A stretch of DNA of 64,000 nt, from positions 1,178,001-1,242,000 of the forward strand of contig NZ_CP021376.1 in the NCBI RefSeq assembly GCF_002157875.1, written 5' to 3'. The stretch comes from Oceanisphaera avium (GTDB lineage: Bacteria > Pseudomonadota > Gammaproteobacteria > Enterobacterales > Aeromonadaceae). A program made the position numbers and the translations under genes. Positions 26,984 through 35,719 of the stretch are shown in pieces. Positions within the stretch are counted from its first letter, which is position 1, and every line of letters starts with the position of its first letter. The notes beneath the pieces are model-generated. The model worked only from the letters and a program-made list of their open reading frames with translations. It was not told the DNA's origin and did not search any database.

Positions 26984-28296
26984 GAAATAACTCCTGTATT
27001 ACGGTGACTAACTTCACGGGCGTGATGCCGCCAAACCGCCACGGCCAACAGCAATAACAGCCCCACCACTAATGAATAAGGGGCTGCAGGAGACACTCGA
27101 TATAACAGCGTGCCCGCCAGCGGTCCCACTATCATGGCGAAGCCCTGCATAGAGGCCACGGTGCCGGCGGCGGCACCTTGTTCATGGGCTTCTACGCAAT
27201 CCGCCGTTAATGCCTGTACTGCGGGGCGCACTAAACCCATGCCCATGCCGGCTAACACAAAGGCACTAAGCATTGGCCATACAGAAGGCGACCAAGCTGC
27301 CCCTAACACCGTCGCCCAAGGCAATACTACGGCGCCAAAGCCGGCACTGGCCAAGAAGCAGCCAATCAATAACCAGCGCGTCGGCGACCACTGAATCCGC
27401 ATCATCAGAGATTGAGAAAAAATCAGGCCACCACCAATGGCAGTTAAGGCATAACCGGCGGTTTTAGCGCCCTCGCTTAAAGACAAACTAAAGCGGTCAA
27501 TCACCAAAAAGCCCACGGTGGCTTGAGTAATGGCCACCGCTACCAATGCTACAAACACCGCCGCTAACGGCAGTCGTAATCGGGAGTCAAAAATATCCAC
27601 CTTGGCAATTTTCGCCGCAGGTTTAGTGGGAGTGAGCGTGTTGGGAGCTTGGGCGGCGGCTAAGAGCGTCGGTTTGGTTTCTGGTAATTTCCAGGCAATC
27701 ATTATCATTGCCAACACCGGCATGGCGGTGGCCACATAGAGCGCCAGCGCCATATCAAACATGGCAATCCAACCTGCCAGCATAGGGCCCGCCACTAAGC
27801 CTATCGCATTGGCGGTGCCTAACTTGGCCATGGCCGAGGCGCGCTTACCCGGTGCCACTTGGTCTGCTACGGCGGCGGCGGTAATGGTGGGCACGGCGGC
27901 ATAAAACAAGCCCACCAAGGCACGCGTGCCCACTAAAATAGCTAACGACACCGCAATCGCTGGCGGGCTAGTTAGAGCAAAATCAACAGATACCGCTAGC
28001 ACTAAATAGGTGATTGCGTAAGCCGCCAAAGAGATTAGCAATACCCGCTTGCGCCCTACTTTATCGCTGAGTTTTCCCCAACGACGGGCCGACAACATCC
28101 ATAACACGCCGCCGGCGGTCAGTGCCAAGCCCGCATGCCAATCCGCTAAACCGAGTAAGCGCGCTACCGGCCCCACCACCGCCACAAAAGACATAATGGC
28201 CATGGTGCCGACCAAGGCTACAAAATTAAGTACCCACAACTGCGGCTTTGGCTTAAGGTCTTGCTTAAGCTGGGGATTATTTTCAAGAGCTGCCAT
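26980..28296 (-). CDS. MFS transporter, probable siderophore exporter (EntS-like)
   Basis: A TTG at 28308 is possible, but the first ATG in frame is 28296 and gives a 438-residue protein. About twelve hydrophobic segments are visible, with the MFS loop motif GKLSDKVGRKRVL between helices 2 and 3 and a long central loop near residues 205-240 (APNTLTPTKPAAKIAK). It is the first gene of the operon that makes the catechol siderophore and overlaps entC by 4 bases, so export of the product is the likely role, as for EntS. By sequence it looks more like the drug/H+ antiporter group than the classical EntS group. Expression is probably Fur-controlled through the box at 28420-28438. Confidence 0.82.
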   Translation of the reverse strand: MAALENNPQLKQDLKPKPQLWVLNFVALVGTMAIMSFVAVVGPVARLLGLADWHAGLALTAGGVLWMLSARRWGKLSDKVGRKRVLLISLAAYAITYLVLAVSVDFALTSPPAIAVSLAILVGTRALVGLFYAAVPTITAAAVADQVAPGKRASAMAKLGTANAIGLVAGPMLAGWIAMFDMALALYVATAMPVLAMIMIAWKLPETKPTLLAAAQAPNTLTPTKPAAKIAKVDIFDSRLRLPLAAVFVALVAVAITQATVGFLVIDRFSLSLSEGAKTAGYALTAIGGGLIFSQSLMMRIQWSPTRWLLIGCFLASAGFGAVVLPWATVLGAAWSPSVWPMLSAFVLAGMGMGLVRPAVQALTADCVEAHEQGAAAGTVASMQGFAMIVGPLAGTLLYRVSPAAPYSLVVGLLLLLAVAVWRHHAREVSHRNTGVIS

Positions 28297-28419
28297 TGCT
28301 AATATCAACCTAACTAAATAAATGAGCCTAAAAGGAGAGGGTTAGCAACGCTATTACTGCACAAAGACCAATACTCCTTTAGAGGGTGAGCAAGGTAAAA
28401 TAATTTAGCCCTAAAGGCA

Positions 28420-28438
28420 AATGATATTGACTTGCATT
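28420..28438. promoter_or_regulatory. Fur box between the ent operon and the yncE-like gene
   Basis: AATGATATTGACTTGCATT keeps both outer arms of the Fur inverted repeat and differs from an ideal AATGATAATNATTNNCATT site at only two positions. It lies 124 bases from the exporter start and 77 bases from the yncE-like start, in the only intergenic promoter region available to the whole biosynthetic operon. Confidence 0.75.
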
Positions 28439-28514
28439 ACCAATGCAAAACCAGCAAGCTCTGACTCCTTATATTTATTGCCCTCTTTTATATTGATTAT
28501 TAGGAGTTAGTTGC

Positions 28515-29684
28515 ATGGCTTTGCTTACTTTAAATTCTGCGGCGGCGTTACGCCCAAGCGCGCAGCGTGGTTTTTTTAAGCTCACCTTATTAAGTGCCGC
28601 GTTAATGGCCAGTGTCGGCGTTGTGCAGGCGGCACCAGAAGTGGCTAACTCGGTAAAAGTAGATGAAAACGTCTACGAAATTGCCTTTAATTCCGGTGAT
28701 CAGGCGGTATATGTCGCTATTACTGGCGAGCGAGTTAAAGAGGGTGAAAGTAAGGAAGGTAAGGTAAAAGCAGGCATAGTGGTGCTAGATGGGGACACCT
28801 TAAAGCAAGTAAATAAAATTGCTACGGGTCAAGTCACGCCCTTTGGTTTAGCCATTAATAATCAAAGCCAAAAGCTCTACGCCATAGATACACCTAAGGG
28901 CCAAGTGGCTGTGTATGATATGGAGTCAGGCAAAGAGCTAGCGCTGATTGAAAGCACAGGTGATGAGTCTAAGCACTTGCGCCAAGCGGTCATCGATGAG
29001 AAAAACAATAAAATTTATGTCAGTGCCGTAGGTGGCATGGAGCGCGACGGTAAAGTAGGCCCTAAGAGTGCGGTTTGGGTAATAGATGGCGCCAACGATA
29101 AGCTGGAGTCTGTGATTATCGCCCCCGTCACTACTGCCGCAGGCTTGGCATTAGACTTAGAGCAACAGCGCTTGTATGTATCAGATTTAAGCAAAAATGA
29201 AATTGCCGAAGTGGATCTGAACACTCAAAAAGTGTTGCGCACTTTCGTCTCAGCAGAGCCAAGCAAAGATGGCAGTGCCGACGCCTCTAACACCATTAAC
29301 CTAGAGCTCGACGCTAAGAATCAGATCTTGTACGCCATTAACCAAAAATCAGGTGGTGTGGCCTTAATTGATTTAAAAGACGGCAATATCTTAAAAACAG
29401 TAAAAACCGGCAGTGGTGCTTTGAGTGCAGCACTTAACCCTAAGAGTGGCGATCTGTATGTGGCTAACCGCGGTGATGGTACTGTGTCCGTGATTGATGG
29501 CAAAACTCACTTTGTGACGGCTCACCTGTCTACCGGCATACACCCACAAACTGTGACCGTGGATCCAAAGACCGGTAAGGTATATGTGAGTAACAAGGCT
29601 AAAGGTAAAGGCCGCGGTGCCGGCCCAGAAGTGCCGACGCCTGTGGAAGCTACCGGCAATACCGTAACTTTAATTACGCCTTAA
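28515..29684 (+). CDS. yncE: YncE-like periplasmic beta-propeller protein
   Basis: This 389-residue secreted protein has an N-terminal signal region ending VQAAPEVANS. The mature part is built of repeated blades with YVAITGERV, KLYAIDTPKGQVAVYDMESG, RLYVSDLSKNEIAEVDL, LYAINQKSGGVALIDLKDG and YVANRGDGTVSVIDGKT. This is the seven-bladed YVTN propeller of Escherichia coli YncE, an iron-repressed periplasmic protein next to a TonB receptor gene there. A TAGGAG ribosome site precedes the ATG. It is divergent from the siderophore operon and shares its Fur box, so it is expected under iron limitation. Its biochemical role is not established in the family. Confidence 0.85.
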   Translation: MALLTLNSAAALRPSAQRGFFKLTLLSAALMASVGVVQAAPEVANSVKVDENVYEIAFNSGDQAVYVAITGERVKEGESKEGKVKAGIVVLDGDTLKQVNKIATGQVTPFGLAINNQSQKLYAIDTPKGQVAVYDMESGKELALIESTGDESKHLRQAVIDEKNNKIYVSAVGGMERDGKVGPKSAVWVIDGANDKLESVIIAPVTTAAGLALDLEQQRLYVSDLSKNEIAEVDLNTQKVLRTFVSAEPSKDGSADASNTINLELDAKNQILYAINQKSGGVALIDLKDGNILKTVKTGSGALSAALNPKSGDLYVANRGDGTVSVIDGKTHFVTAHLSTGIHPQTVTVDPKTGKVYVSNKAKGKGRGAGPEVPTPVEATGNTVTLITP

Positions 29685-29736
29685 AGGCAGCCCTACGGAC
29701 AGCGGTAAGCTAAATAACAAGATTAAAGACTAGAGA

Positions 29737-29926
29737 TTTATTTGCCACGGAATACACGGAAAATTAAGATTAAATAAGAGTGAAAGTGACGAAGTAAATT
29801 GTAATAGCTAACCATTAGCAGGCTTGGTGTTTGGCTCTTAACAATTGTAGCTTTGTCTTTCAGATCTTATTACTATTTTTTCGTGTTTATCGTAAACAGA
29901 AAGTAGCGGGTTTCGTTGCAAAATAA
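29737..29926. repeat. Long palindromic repeat element, copy C
   Basis: The left end TTTGCCACGGAATACACGG is identical to copy A. The right end is decayed (TTTTTCGTGTTTATCGTAAAC, then CGTTGCAAAATAA). Internal AGATCTTAT and GGCTCTTA blocks are shared with copy A. It lies in the 355-base gap between yncE and the entD remnant. Confidence 0.7.
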
Positions 29927-30039
29927 CCTAGCGCTTAGTTGTTAGATTTTTAAACTAAGCGCTATTACTTACTTATTACCATCTTATCTTGAGGCGGTTT
30001 TTTATGTCAGACACTACTTATTTCTAACTATGCCTAATT

Positions 30040-30833
30040 ATGCTTAACTCCCCTGCTCGCTTTACCCTTAACGAACAAGCATGGCCTTGGCCACAGCATC
30101 TGCCAGAGCTGCAGTTGGTTAGCACCCGCTTTGCGCCCCCCCCTTAAGCGAGCAGGATTTCGCCCATTATGGCATTGCCCTGCCGCCCAGCCTGCACAAG
30201 GCTGCCCCTAAACGGCGAGCCGAATATCTAGCAGGGCGAGTATGCGCACAGCGTGCGTTACTAAGGTTAACTCACCAAACACACAGCCCTGAGCTTAATG
30301 CAGATAGATCACCAAGTTGGCCGCAGCATTGTGTGGGCGCTATTACCCATAGTGATAGCTGGGCCGCCGCTATCGTGGCTAAACAAGCACATTATTTAGG
30401 ATTAGGGCTAGATATAGAACGCAGCTTAAGCCCCACTGATGCCGAAAAACTAGCACCTGCGCTGCTTACCCCTGCAGAGTTAGCTCGCCTGCAAGAACTC
30501 TCGCCCCAGCAGTTCGCCTTTATGGTAACGGTTAGCTTTTCACTGAAAGAAAGTCTGTTTAAGGCGCTCTATCCTTTGGTGAAAAAGCACTTTTATTTCG
30601 AAGATGCAGAATTAATGGAGTGGGATATACCGGCTGGTAGCGCCCGCCTACGGCTCCTAAGCACACTCAGCTCTAACTGGCCAAAAGGCCGTGAACTAGC
30701 CGCACAGTTTTGCTTATATGACGATCATATTTGGAGCTTGGTGGCTATTCCCAACAAAGGAACAAGGGGTGAGAATAAACAAGACCAACTAACCGAAAAA
30801 CCAGATCTTGATTTGCATCAGGATGACAGCTAA
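30040..30833 (+). pseudogene. entD: EntD-type phosphopantetheinyl transferase, frameshifted in a C8 tract
   Basis: Translation from the ATG at 30040 gives MLNSPARFTLNEQAWPWPQ and reaches STRFAPPP, then stops at 30145. The same protein resumes in the -1 frame immediately after a run of eight C (30136-30143) as LSEQDFAHYGIALPPSLHKA. It continues through AEYLAGRVCAQRALL, the metal-binding GLGLDIERSLSP and the FSLKESLFKALYP motif to 30833. One additional C restores a ~264-residue EntD. Such enzymes activate the carrier domains of EntB/ArCP and EntF. The break could be a real mutation, reversible slippage in the homopolymer, or a sequencing error in it. An internal GTG start at 30333 would lack the N-terminal third. 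The last residues come from a palindromic repeat (30803-30830). Confidence 0.85.
30803..30830. repeat. REP-like palindrome forming the 3' end of entD
   Basis: AGATCTTGATTTGCATCAGG followed by ATGACAGC matches the AGATCCTGATTTTCATCAGG-ATGACGGC units at 17626-17655 with few changes. It encodes the last nine residues before the entD stop. The unit therefore inserted into, or replaced, the original end of the gene. Confidence 0.65.
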
Positions 30834-30972
30834 ACGTAAATCCAGCCGTTATACATTAGGCTCGGCACTGTTCTAAAAAACCTTACGCCCCAAGCCGGCG
30901 AAGAGGACTTAGCCGCGGTTTGGAATGTTATTTACGTAAGGCGGATTACGTAAAGCGTACAGCTGCTGGACT

Positions 30973-31806
30973 TTAGGGGAGCTTAGCGCTTTCTTTATCT
31001 TGTTGTTTAATCCCTTTATGACCATCTTCAGTTACACCCTGCTTCCAATAGCTACTAAAGTAACAATCACTGCGTGCTACTTGATGTAAGTCGGTTACAT
31101 AGTGGCGAATGGCTTTCATATCGCTAAACTCACAGGCGCACCACACGCTTGGTTGGCCGTCTAACCAGCTAAGTTGTTGCACCGTCTCAGCTAACGACGC
31201 TCCTTGGCCGCGCAAACAGAGAGTTAACGTTAAGTCTTTTGGTAAGTCCATGGCGCTTAACCATGGCACCATATCAAGATGAGAAGCCAGCTCTACTACC
31301 AAATGACCTCGGGCATTGCTCGGCACTTGCTTAAGCACTTGGCTTAGGGCGGCAATAGCGGTCATGTCTGCTATTAATAACAGCCACTCACGATGCAAAT
31401 CAATAGCTTGAATGGTGCCAGGGCCACGTACAAAAATCACTTCGCCCACAGCTGCATGCTCGGCAAAATAATGACCGTGACCACCGCTTGCTCGGCTCAG
31501 TTGCAAAGACTCATCGGTGTATAAATGGGCGCCTCCAGAGTGCTTAACAAAGTCGATAGTGAGCCGTTTATTACCTAGATCCACCGCGCTTAGGGTATAA
31601 GTGCGCAGCACCGGCTGCTCATCTATCTTAAGCAAAGCGAGATCCGTGTCGCCCGCAGGCGTAAACATCAGCTTCACATATTGGCCGGCACTCTCATGGC
31701 TAAAGTAGTGCATCTCATCGGTACTAAACTCAATACGCTGCATGGTGGAGCTTAGCGGATAACTCGCCTCTACTGTGAGGCGCTTTTTACGCTTTTTATC
31801 AATCAT
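30973..31806 (-). CDS. viuB: Siderophore-interacting protein (ViuB-type FAD ferric reductase)
   Basis: The frame is open from 31845, but the ATG at 31806 has a GGA ribosome site 7 bases upstream and starts at the usual family position; this gives 277 residues. The FAD-binding motif RTYTLS (about residues 70-75), the segment FVKHSGGAHLY, GPGTIQAI, and the C-terminal SSYWKQGVTEDGHKG are characteristic of ViuB/YqjH/SIP proteins. These reduce the iron in ferric siderophores in the cytoplasm, releasing Fe(II). It lies at the edge of the siderophore island and faces entD tail-to-tail. No clear Fur box was found in the 264 bases upstream. Family assignment is firm; the electron donor cannot be told from sequence here. 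Confidence 0.88.
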   Translation of the reverse strand: MIDKKRKKRLTVEASYPLSSTMQRIEFSTDEMHYFSHESAGQYVKLMFTPAGDTDLALLKIDEQPVLRTYTLSAVDLGNKRLTIDFVKHSGGAHLYTDESLQLSRASGGHGHYFAEHAAVGEVIFVRGPGTIQAIDLHREWLLLIADMTAIAALSQVLKQVPSNARGHLVVELASHLDMVPWLSAMDLPKDLTLTLCLRGQGASLAETVQQLSWLDGQPSVWCACEFSDMKAIRHYVTDLHQVARSDCYFSSYWKQGVTEDGHKGIKQQDKESAKLP

Positions 31807-32070
31807 TATATTTTCCAGGTAGCGAAATAAAATAAGCTCTGCCATATAAATTTAGCCAGCGTTTGCTAAGCTAATCACAGTTTAGCGACTTAAATGCTTA
31901 AAAAATGCGCTTTTTATTGAACTATTTCAAACCTCGCACTAGCGACGTACTTCGTCGCTTTCGTGTTATCAGGCGCGCTAAAATCGATTAATTTAAGCTG
32001 CTTCATCGCATGCCGCGCATAATCTTTGTAAGTTAATAGCTTGGTTCAACACTAAGTTTGGGGTTGAAAT

Positions 32071-33228
32071 ATGAAAAATAAAATTTGCTTTGCTGGTTTA
32101 TTATCTGAGTCCAATTTGGGTGATAGGGTCATTTTAAAATCCACTTGGGGGCTTTATCAACAGGCAGCAAAGAGCTACCCCGATACTGACTTTTGTCTGC
32201 TAAACCTTCAATTTGAAAAACTCACTATTCCTCAGCGAGCCTTTCGTAAAGTACGGTATTTAACAGGTACTTATTTACAAGCCAAGTCTTATGAAGAAAT
32301 AGAGCGCAATGAATTAAGGCTTCACTATAAGCGACAGTTAGCTAATGTAAATTTGATTGTATTAGTGGGTGGCGGCCTAATAAAATATAAACATCAGAAT
32401 ATGTATCAATATTTAACCGCTATTATTAACACCGCTGAAGAGCTTGATATTCCACTGGTTATTAATGGCGCTGGCGTCGAGGGCTATAGTAGTAGCGACG
32501 CACGCTGCCAGCTGTTAAAAACATCGCTTAATAAAGAGATAGTAAAAAGTATTACCACGCGTGATGATTTTGATACGTTAACTCAGTGCTATATCAACCA
32601 AGGTAATGATAAACATCTCGCCAAAGTCGCAGACTCGGCCGTGTTTGCAAACGAAGTGTATGATATACAAGCGCAAAGCGGCAAAGTGTTCGGCATTGGC
32701 TTAGTGCGCGGAAATATTTTTGATGATTATGAAAAAAGTTTCAGCTTTGCCCAAAGCGCCGAGCTGTATGCGCAAATTATTAGCGAAGTAGAACGCAGAG
32801 GCCATAGTTATCAACTATTTACTAATGGCTACCCAGGGGACAGTGACTTATTGGCGCTGATTAAAGAAAAGCTTAACCGCCCCATATTGAGCGTGATTGA
32901 GCCACAGCACGACAAAGAGTTAGTCAACACCTTAGCGCAGTTTTCGAGCGTTATTGCCGCTCGTTTGCATGCCAATATTATTTCTTACTCCTTAAATATT
33001 CCCACAATAGGCTTAGTCTGGAACGATAAACTCAAGATGTTTGGTAAGGAAATTGGTCATCCTGAGCGCTTTTTAAGTTGTGAAGAATTTGATGCTAAGC
33101 ACATTGTAGACTTAGCAGAGCAAGCCATGGTGCAAGGCTATAACCAAAATCAGCGCCAACAATATAGAGCCAGTGCAAAAAATAATATTAACTATGTATT
33201 TAATGCTTGGCAAAACGCTACCTTATAA
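32071..33228 (+). CDS. Polysaccharide pyruvyl transferase family protein
   Basis: This 385-residue protein has GLLSESNLGDRVILKSTWGL at the N-terminus, VVLVGGGLIKYK-like segment near residue 96, GVEGYSSSDARCQLL, SITTRDDFDT and the late SSVIAARLHANIISYSLNIP. These are the marks of the PssK/CsaB/WcaK family, whose known members add pyruvate ketals to cell-surface sugars. No signal peptide or membrane helix is present. It stands alone, with no glycosyltransferase or capsule genes nearby, which is unusual for the family. Some AT-rich flanks suggest acquisition. The family is clear; the acceptor sugar is unknown, and some members may have other substrates. Confidence 0.8.
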   Translation: MKNKICFAGLLSESNLGDRVILKSTWGLYQQAAKSYPDTDFCLLNLQFEKLTIPQRAFRKVRYLTGTYLQAKSYEEIERNELRLHYKRQLANVNLIVLVGGGLIKYKHQNMYQYLTAIINTAEELDIPLVINGAGVEGYSSSDARCQLLKTSLNKEIVKSITTRDDFDTLTQCYINQGNDKHLAKVADSAVFANEVYDIQAQSGKVFGIGLVRGNIFDDYEKSFSFAQSAELYAQIISEVERRGHSYQLFTNGYPGDSDLLALIKEKLNRPILSVIEPQHDKELVNTLAQFSSVIAARLHANIISYSLNIPTIGLVWNDKLKMFGKEIGHPERFLSCEEFDAKHIVDLAEQAMVQGYNQNQRQQYRASAKNNINYVFNAWQNATL

Positions 33229-33229
33229 A

Positions 33230-33259
33230 ATAAAAAAGCCTCGCGATAACGCGAGGCTT
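33230..33259. terminator. Bidirectional terminator between the pyruvyl transferase and mesD genes
   Basis: The arms AAGCCTCGCG (33236-33245) and CGCGAGGCTT (33250-33259) pair perfectly around ATAA. The A run on the left acts as a T run for minus-strand transcription ending after mesD. For the plus-strand gene the T run is weak. Confidence 0.8.
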
Positions 33260-33284
33260 ACTAGCGTGACTCTTTAAAGATAAC

Positions 33285-34322
33285 TTATTTTTCTTTGGCT
33301 AATAACTCTTTACGAATGATCTCAGCACCGGCACTTAAGGCATTGAGCTTACCGCGAGCAATATCGCGAGAAAGCGGCGCCATGCCACAGTTGGTGCAGG
33401 GATAAAGCTTGTCGGCATCCACAAATTCAAGGGTCTTACGAAGGGTGTCGGCAACTTCTTCTGGAGTTTCAATGCGCTCACTGGCCACATCAATCGCTCC
33501 CACCATCACTTTCTTGCCGCGTAATAATTCAAGCAACTCAATAGGAACATGAGAGTTATGGCACTCTAGAGAAATAATGTCGATATTGGACTTTTGCAGC
33601 TTAGGGAAGATTTCTTCATATTGTCTCCACTCGGTGCCTAAAGTCTTTTTCCAATCGGTGTTAGCTTTAATGCCATAGCCATAACAAATATGCACTGCTA
33701 CTTCACACTTTAAGCCTTCAATGGCTCTTTCTAGGGTGGCAATGCCCCAGGCATTCACGTCATCTGAGAAGACGTTAAACGCCGGCTCATCAAATTGAAT
33801 AATATCCACACCCGCCGCTTCTAAGTCTTTTGCCTCTTGGTTAAGAATTTTGGCAAACTCCCAAGCGAGCTGTTCACGGCTTTGATAATGCTCATCATAC
33901 AGAGTATCGATCATGGTCATGGGGCCAGGTAGCGCCCATTTAATAGGCTGATCGGTTTGCTGGCGTAAGAACTTAGCGTCTTCTACAAATACTGGCTTAG
34001 TACGACTCACCGGCCCCACAACCGTTGGCACACTGGCATCGTAGCGATCACGAATTTTAACAGTTTTGCGTTTCTCAAAGTCCACACCATTAAGGTGCTC
34101 AATAAAGGTGGTCACAAAATGCTGACGGGTTTGCTCACCGTCACTTACAATATCGATGCCCGCATTATGCTGCTCTTGTAAAGACACACGCAGCGCGTCT
34201 TCTTTACCGTCAATAAGCTCTTGCTCTTGCAACTTCCACGGCGACCACAGTTTTTCAGGTTCGGCAAGCCAAGAAGGTTTAGGCAAGCTGCCGGCGGTTG
34301 AAGTAGGTAATAATTTTTTCAT
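33285..34322 (-). CDS. mesD: Core methionine synthase MesD (folate-independent)
   Basis: This 345-residue protein corresponds to the C-terminal catalytic half of cobalamin-independent methionine synthase MetE. The zinc ligands appear as AVHICYGYG (His-x-Cys), the Glu in SLECHNS and the Cys in YPCTNCGMAPL; DIVSDGEQ and DIIQFDEPAF also match the barrel core. MetE itself is ~750 residues with a folate-binding N-terminal half that is absent here. Together with the DUF1852 gene 42 bases upstream it matches the MesD-MesX pair described as a methionine synthase that does not use methyl-folate. The methyl donor is not evident from sequence. A terminator follows. Confidence 0.88.
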   Translation of the reverse strand: MKKLLPTSTAGSLPKPSWLAEPEKLWSPWKLQEQELIDGKEDALRVSLQEQHNAGIDIVSDGEQTRQHFVTTFIEHLNGVDFEKRKTVKIRDRYDASVPTVVGPVSRTKPVFVEDAKFLRQQTDQPIKWALPGPMTMIDTLYDEHYQSREQLAWEFAKILNQEAKDLEAAGVDIIQFDEPAFNVFSDDVNAWGIATLERAIEGLKCEVAVHICYGYGIKANTDWKKTLGTEWRQYEEIFPKLQKSNIDIISLECHNSHVPIELLELLRGKKVMVGAIDVASERIETPEEVADTLRKTLEFVDADKLYPCTNCGMAPLSRDIARGKLNALSAGAEIIRKELLAKEK

Positions 34323-34364
34323 TATAAATTCCGTTTAAATTGCTGTTAATTACATAGCCTAAAT

Positions 34365-35405
34365 TTAGAAAACGTAGCTGGCAGACCATTGCTCAAGAAT
34401 AGCCTGATAAGGCTTAATGAAATGCTCTTCAGCAAACTTGCCCTGCTTCACTGCTAACTTGCTACGCTCTTCTCGGTCATAAACAATGTGCGTTGAAGAA
34501 AAATCTAAATTTTTCAAATTCGGTTGATAGGTATTTCCTGCTGCAGCGTTCGCATTATAAATTTCTGGACGATAAATTCGCTGGAAGGTTTCCATGGTAC
34601 TAATAGTGCTAATTAACTCAAGGTTGCTGTAATCATTTAGCAAATCACCAAAGAAGTAAAAAGCCAGCGGTGCTACACAATTTGGCGGCATAAAGTAGCG
34701 CACATCTAAGCCCATCTTTTTGAAATACTGCTCAGTTAACGAAGTTTCATTAGGCTGATACTCCACCCCTAATATAGGGTGCTGATTAGCCGTTTTTTGA
34801 TAGGTTTTGTTATCCGATACACTGAGGCAAATCACCGGTTGTTTGGCAAAGTTTTCTTGGTAGGCGTCGGAGTTAACAAAGCACTGAAACAGCTTGCCAT
34901 GCAAATCACCAAAATTATTGGGGATACTAAAGGTCGGCTTATCTTTATTATGCGCCAATAACAGCGCACTAAAGTCATAATCGCGCACATAAGACGAGAA
35001 ATTGTTGCCCACTATGCCCGGAATACGCTTATTAGTCACGCTATCCACGATAGTGGTTTGTAATATTTCAATAGTCGGAAAAGTATCGCCCTTGCCTTCT
35101 ATGTCCATATTAACGGACACAATATCCAGCTCCAGTGAGTAACGATCGCCAGTGGGGTTATCCCAATCGGCTAACGCATTAAAACGATTATTAATCATCG
35201 TTAAGGTGTTGCGCAAATTCTCTACGCGACGCTCACCTCGGGCCAAGTTAGCAAAGTTGGTGGTAATACGGGTGCTATCGAGTGGCTGATAATTTTCATC
35301 AAAAGCGATGCGATTAATAGTAAATTTGAAGTCGTTACTCATGGCGTTCTGTATCCCATTTCCGGCAATAAAACCTAACTCAGCATGGTGAGGTTTTTGC
35401 ATCAT
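34365..35405 (-). CDS. mesX: MesX (DUF1852), partner of MesD
   Basis: This 346-residue DUF1852 protein is consistently found next to mesD; the pair has been reported as jointly required for folate-independent methionine synthesis. Seen features are the opening FKFTINRIAFDENYQPLDST, RVENLRNTLTMINNRFNALA, the central VGNNFSSYVRDYDFSAL and the end PYQAILEQWSASYVF. The frame starts at 35405, but a later ATG (SNDFKF start, residue 24, about 35336) is possible and would match the short forms. There is no signal peptide or recognised catalytic motif. It is the first gene of the mesX-mesD transcript. A 10-bp inverted repeat at 35512-35537 lies 107 bases upstream and may be the operator. Confidence 0.85.
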   Translation of the reverse strand: MMQKPHHAELGFIAGNGIQNAMSNDFKFTINRIAFDENYQPLDSTRITTNFANLARGERRVENLRNTLTMINNRFNALADWDNPTGDRYSLELDIVSVNMDIEGKGDTFPTIEILQTTIVDSVTNKRIPGIVGNNFSSYVRDYDFSALLLAHNKDKPTFSIPNNFGDLHGKLFQCFVNSDAYQENFAKQPVICLSVSDNKTYQKTANQHPILGVEYQPNETSLTEQYFKKMGLDVRYFMPPNCVAPLAFYFFGDLLNDYSNLELISTISTMETFQRIYRPEIYNANAAAGNTYQPNLKNLDFSSTHIVYDREERSKLAVKQGKFAEEHFIKPYQAILEQWSASYVF

Positions 35406-35511
35406 TAATAATTAACTGCAGTCGGGTCTAGAAAAGTAGTCTGGAAGTCTAGATGCCTGTAGTTAAGAGCTGAGTATGTTATACAGCGAGCATCGCATGA
35501 ACATAAGTGAT

Positions 35512-35537
35512 TTAATCTCATTAATACATGAGATTAA
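35512..35537. promoter_or_regulatory. Operator-like inverted repeat upstream of mesX
   Basis: TTAATCTCAT and ATGAGATTAA pair perfectly around TAATAC. A related ATTCATGAGA stretch occurs near 36633, upstream of the LysR-type gene. This fits autoregulated control of mesXD by that regulator. The rest of the 35406-35719 gap (314 bases) holds no credible gene. Confidence 0.55.
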
Positions 35538-35719
35538 TTCATGCTTCACTTCCAATGTGCCCTAAAGCCAAGCAGCAAGCGGTTTACAACGACTCGATGC
35601 CTAGCAACGCACCCCGATTTTTTAGCCAAATTTAACCTTGAAAGCGCCAGTCACACGCATGCTCACGCCAGCTATAGCGTATCGATCGCAAATAAGCCCT
35701 TACCCAAAAACGTCAGGCG

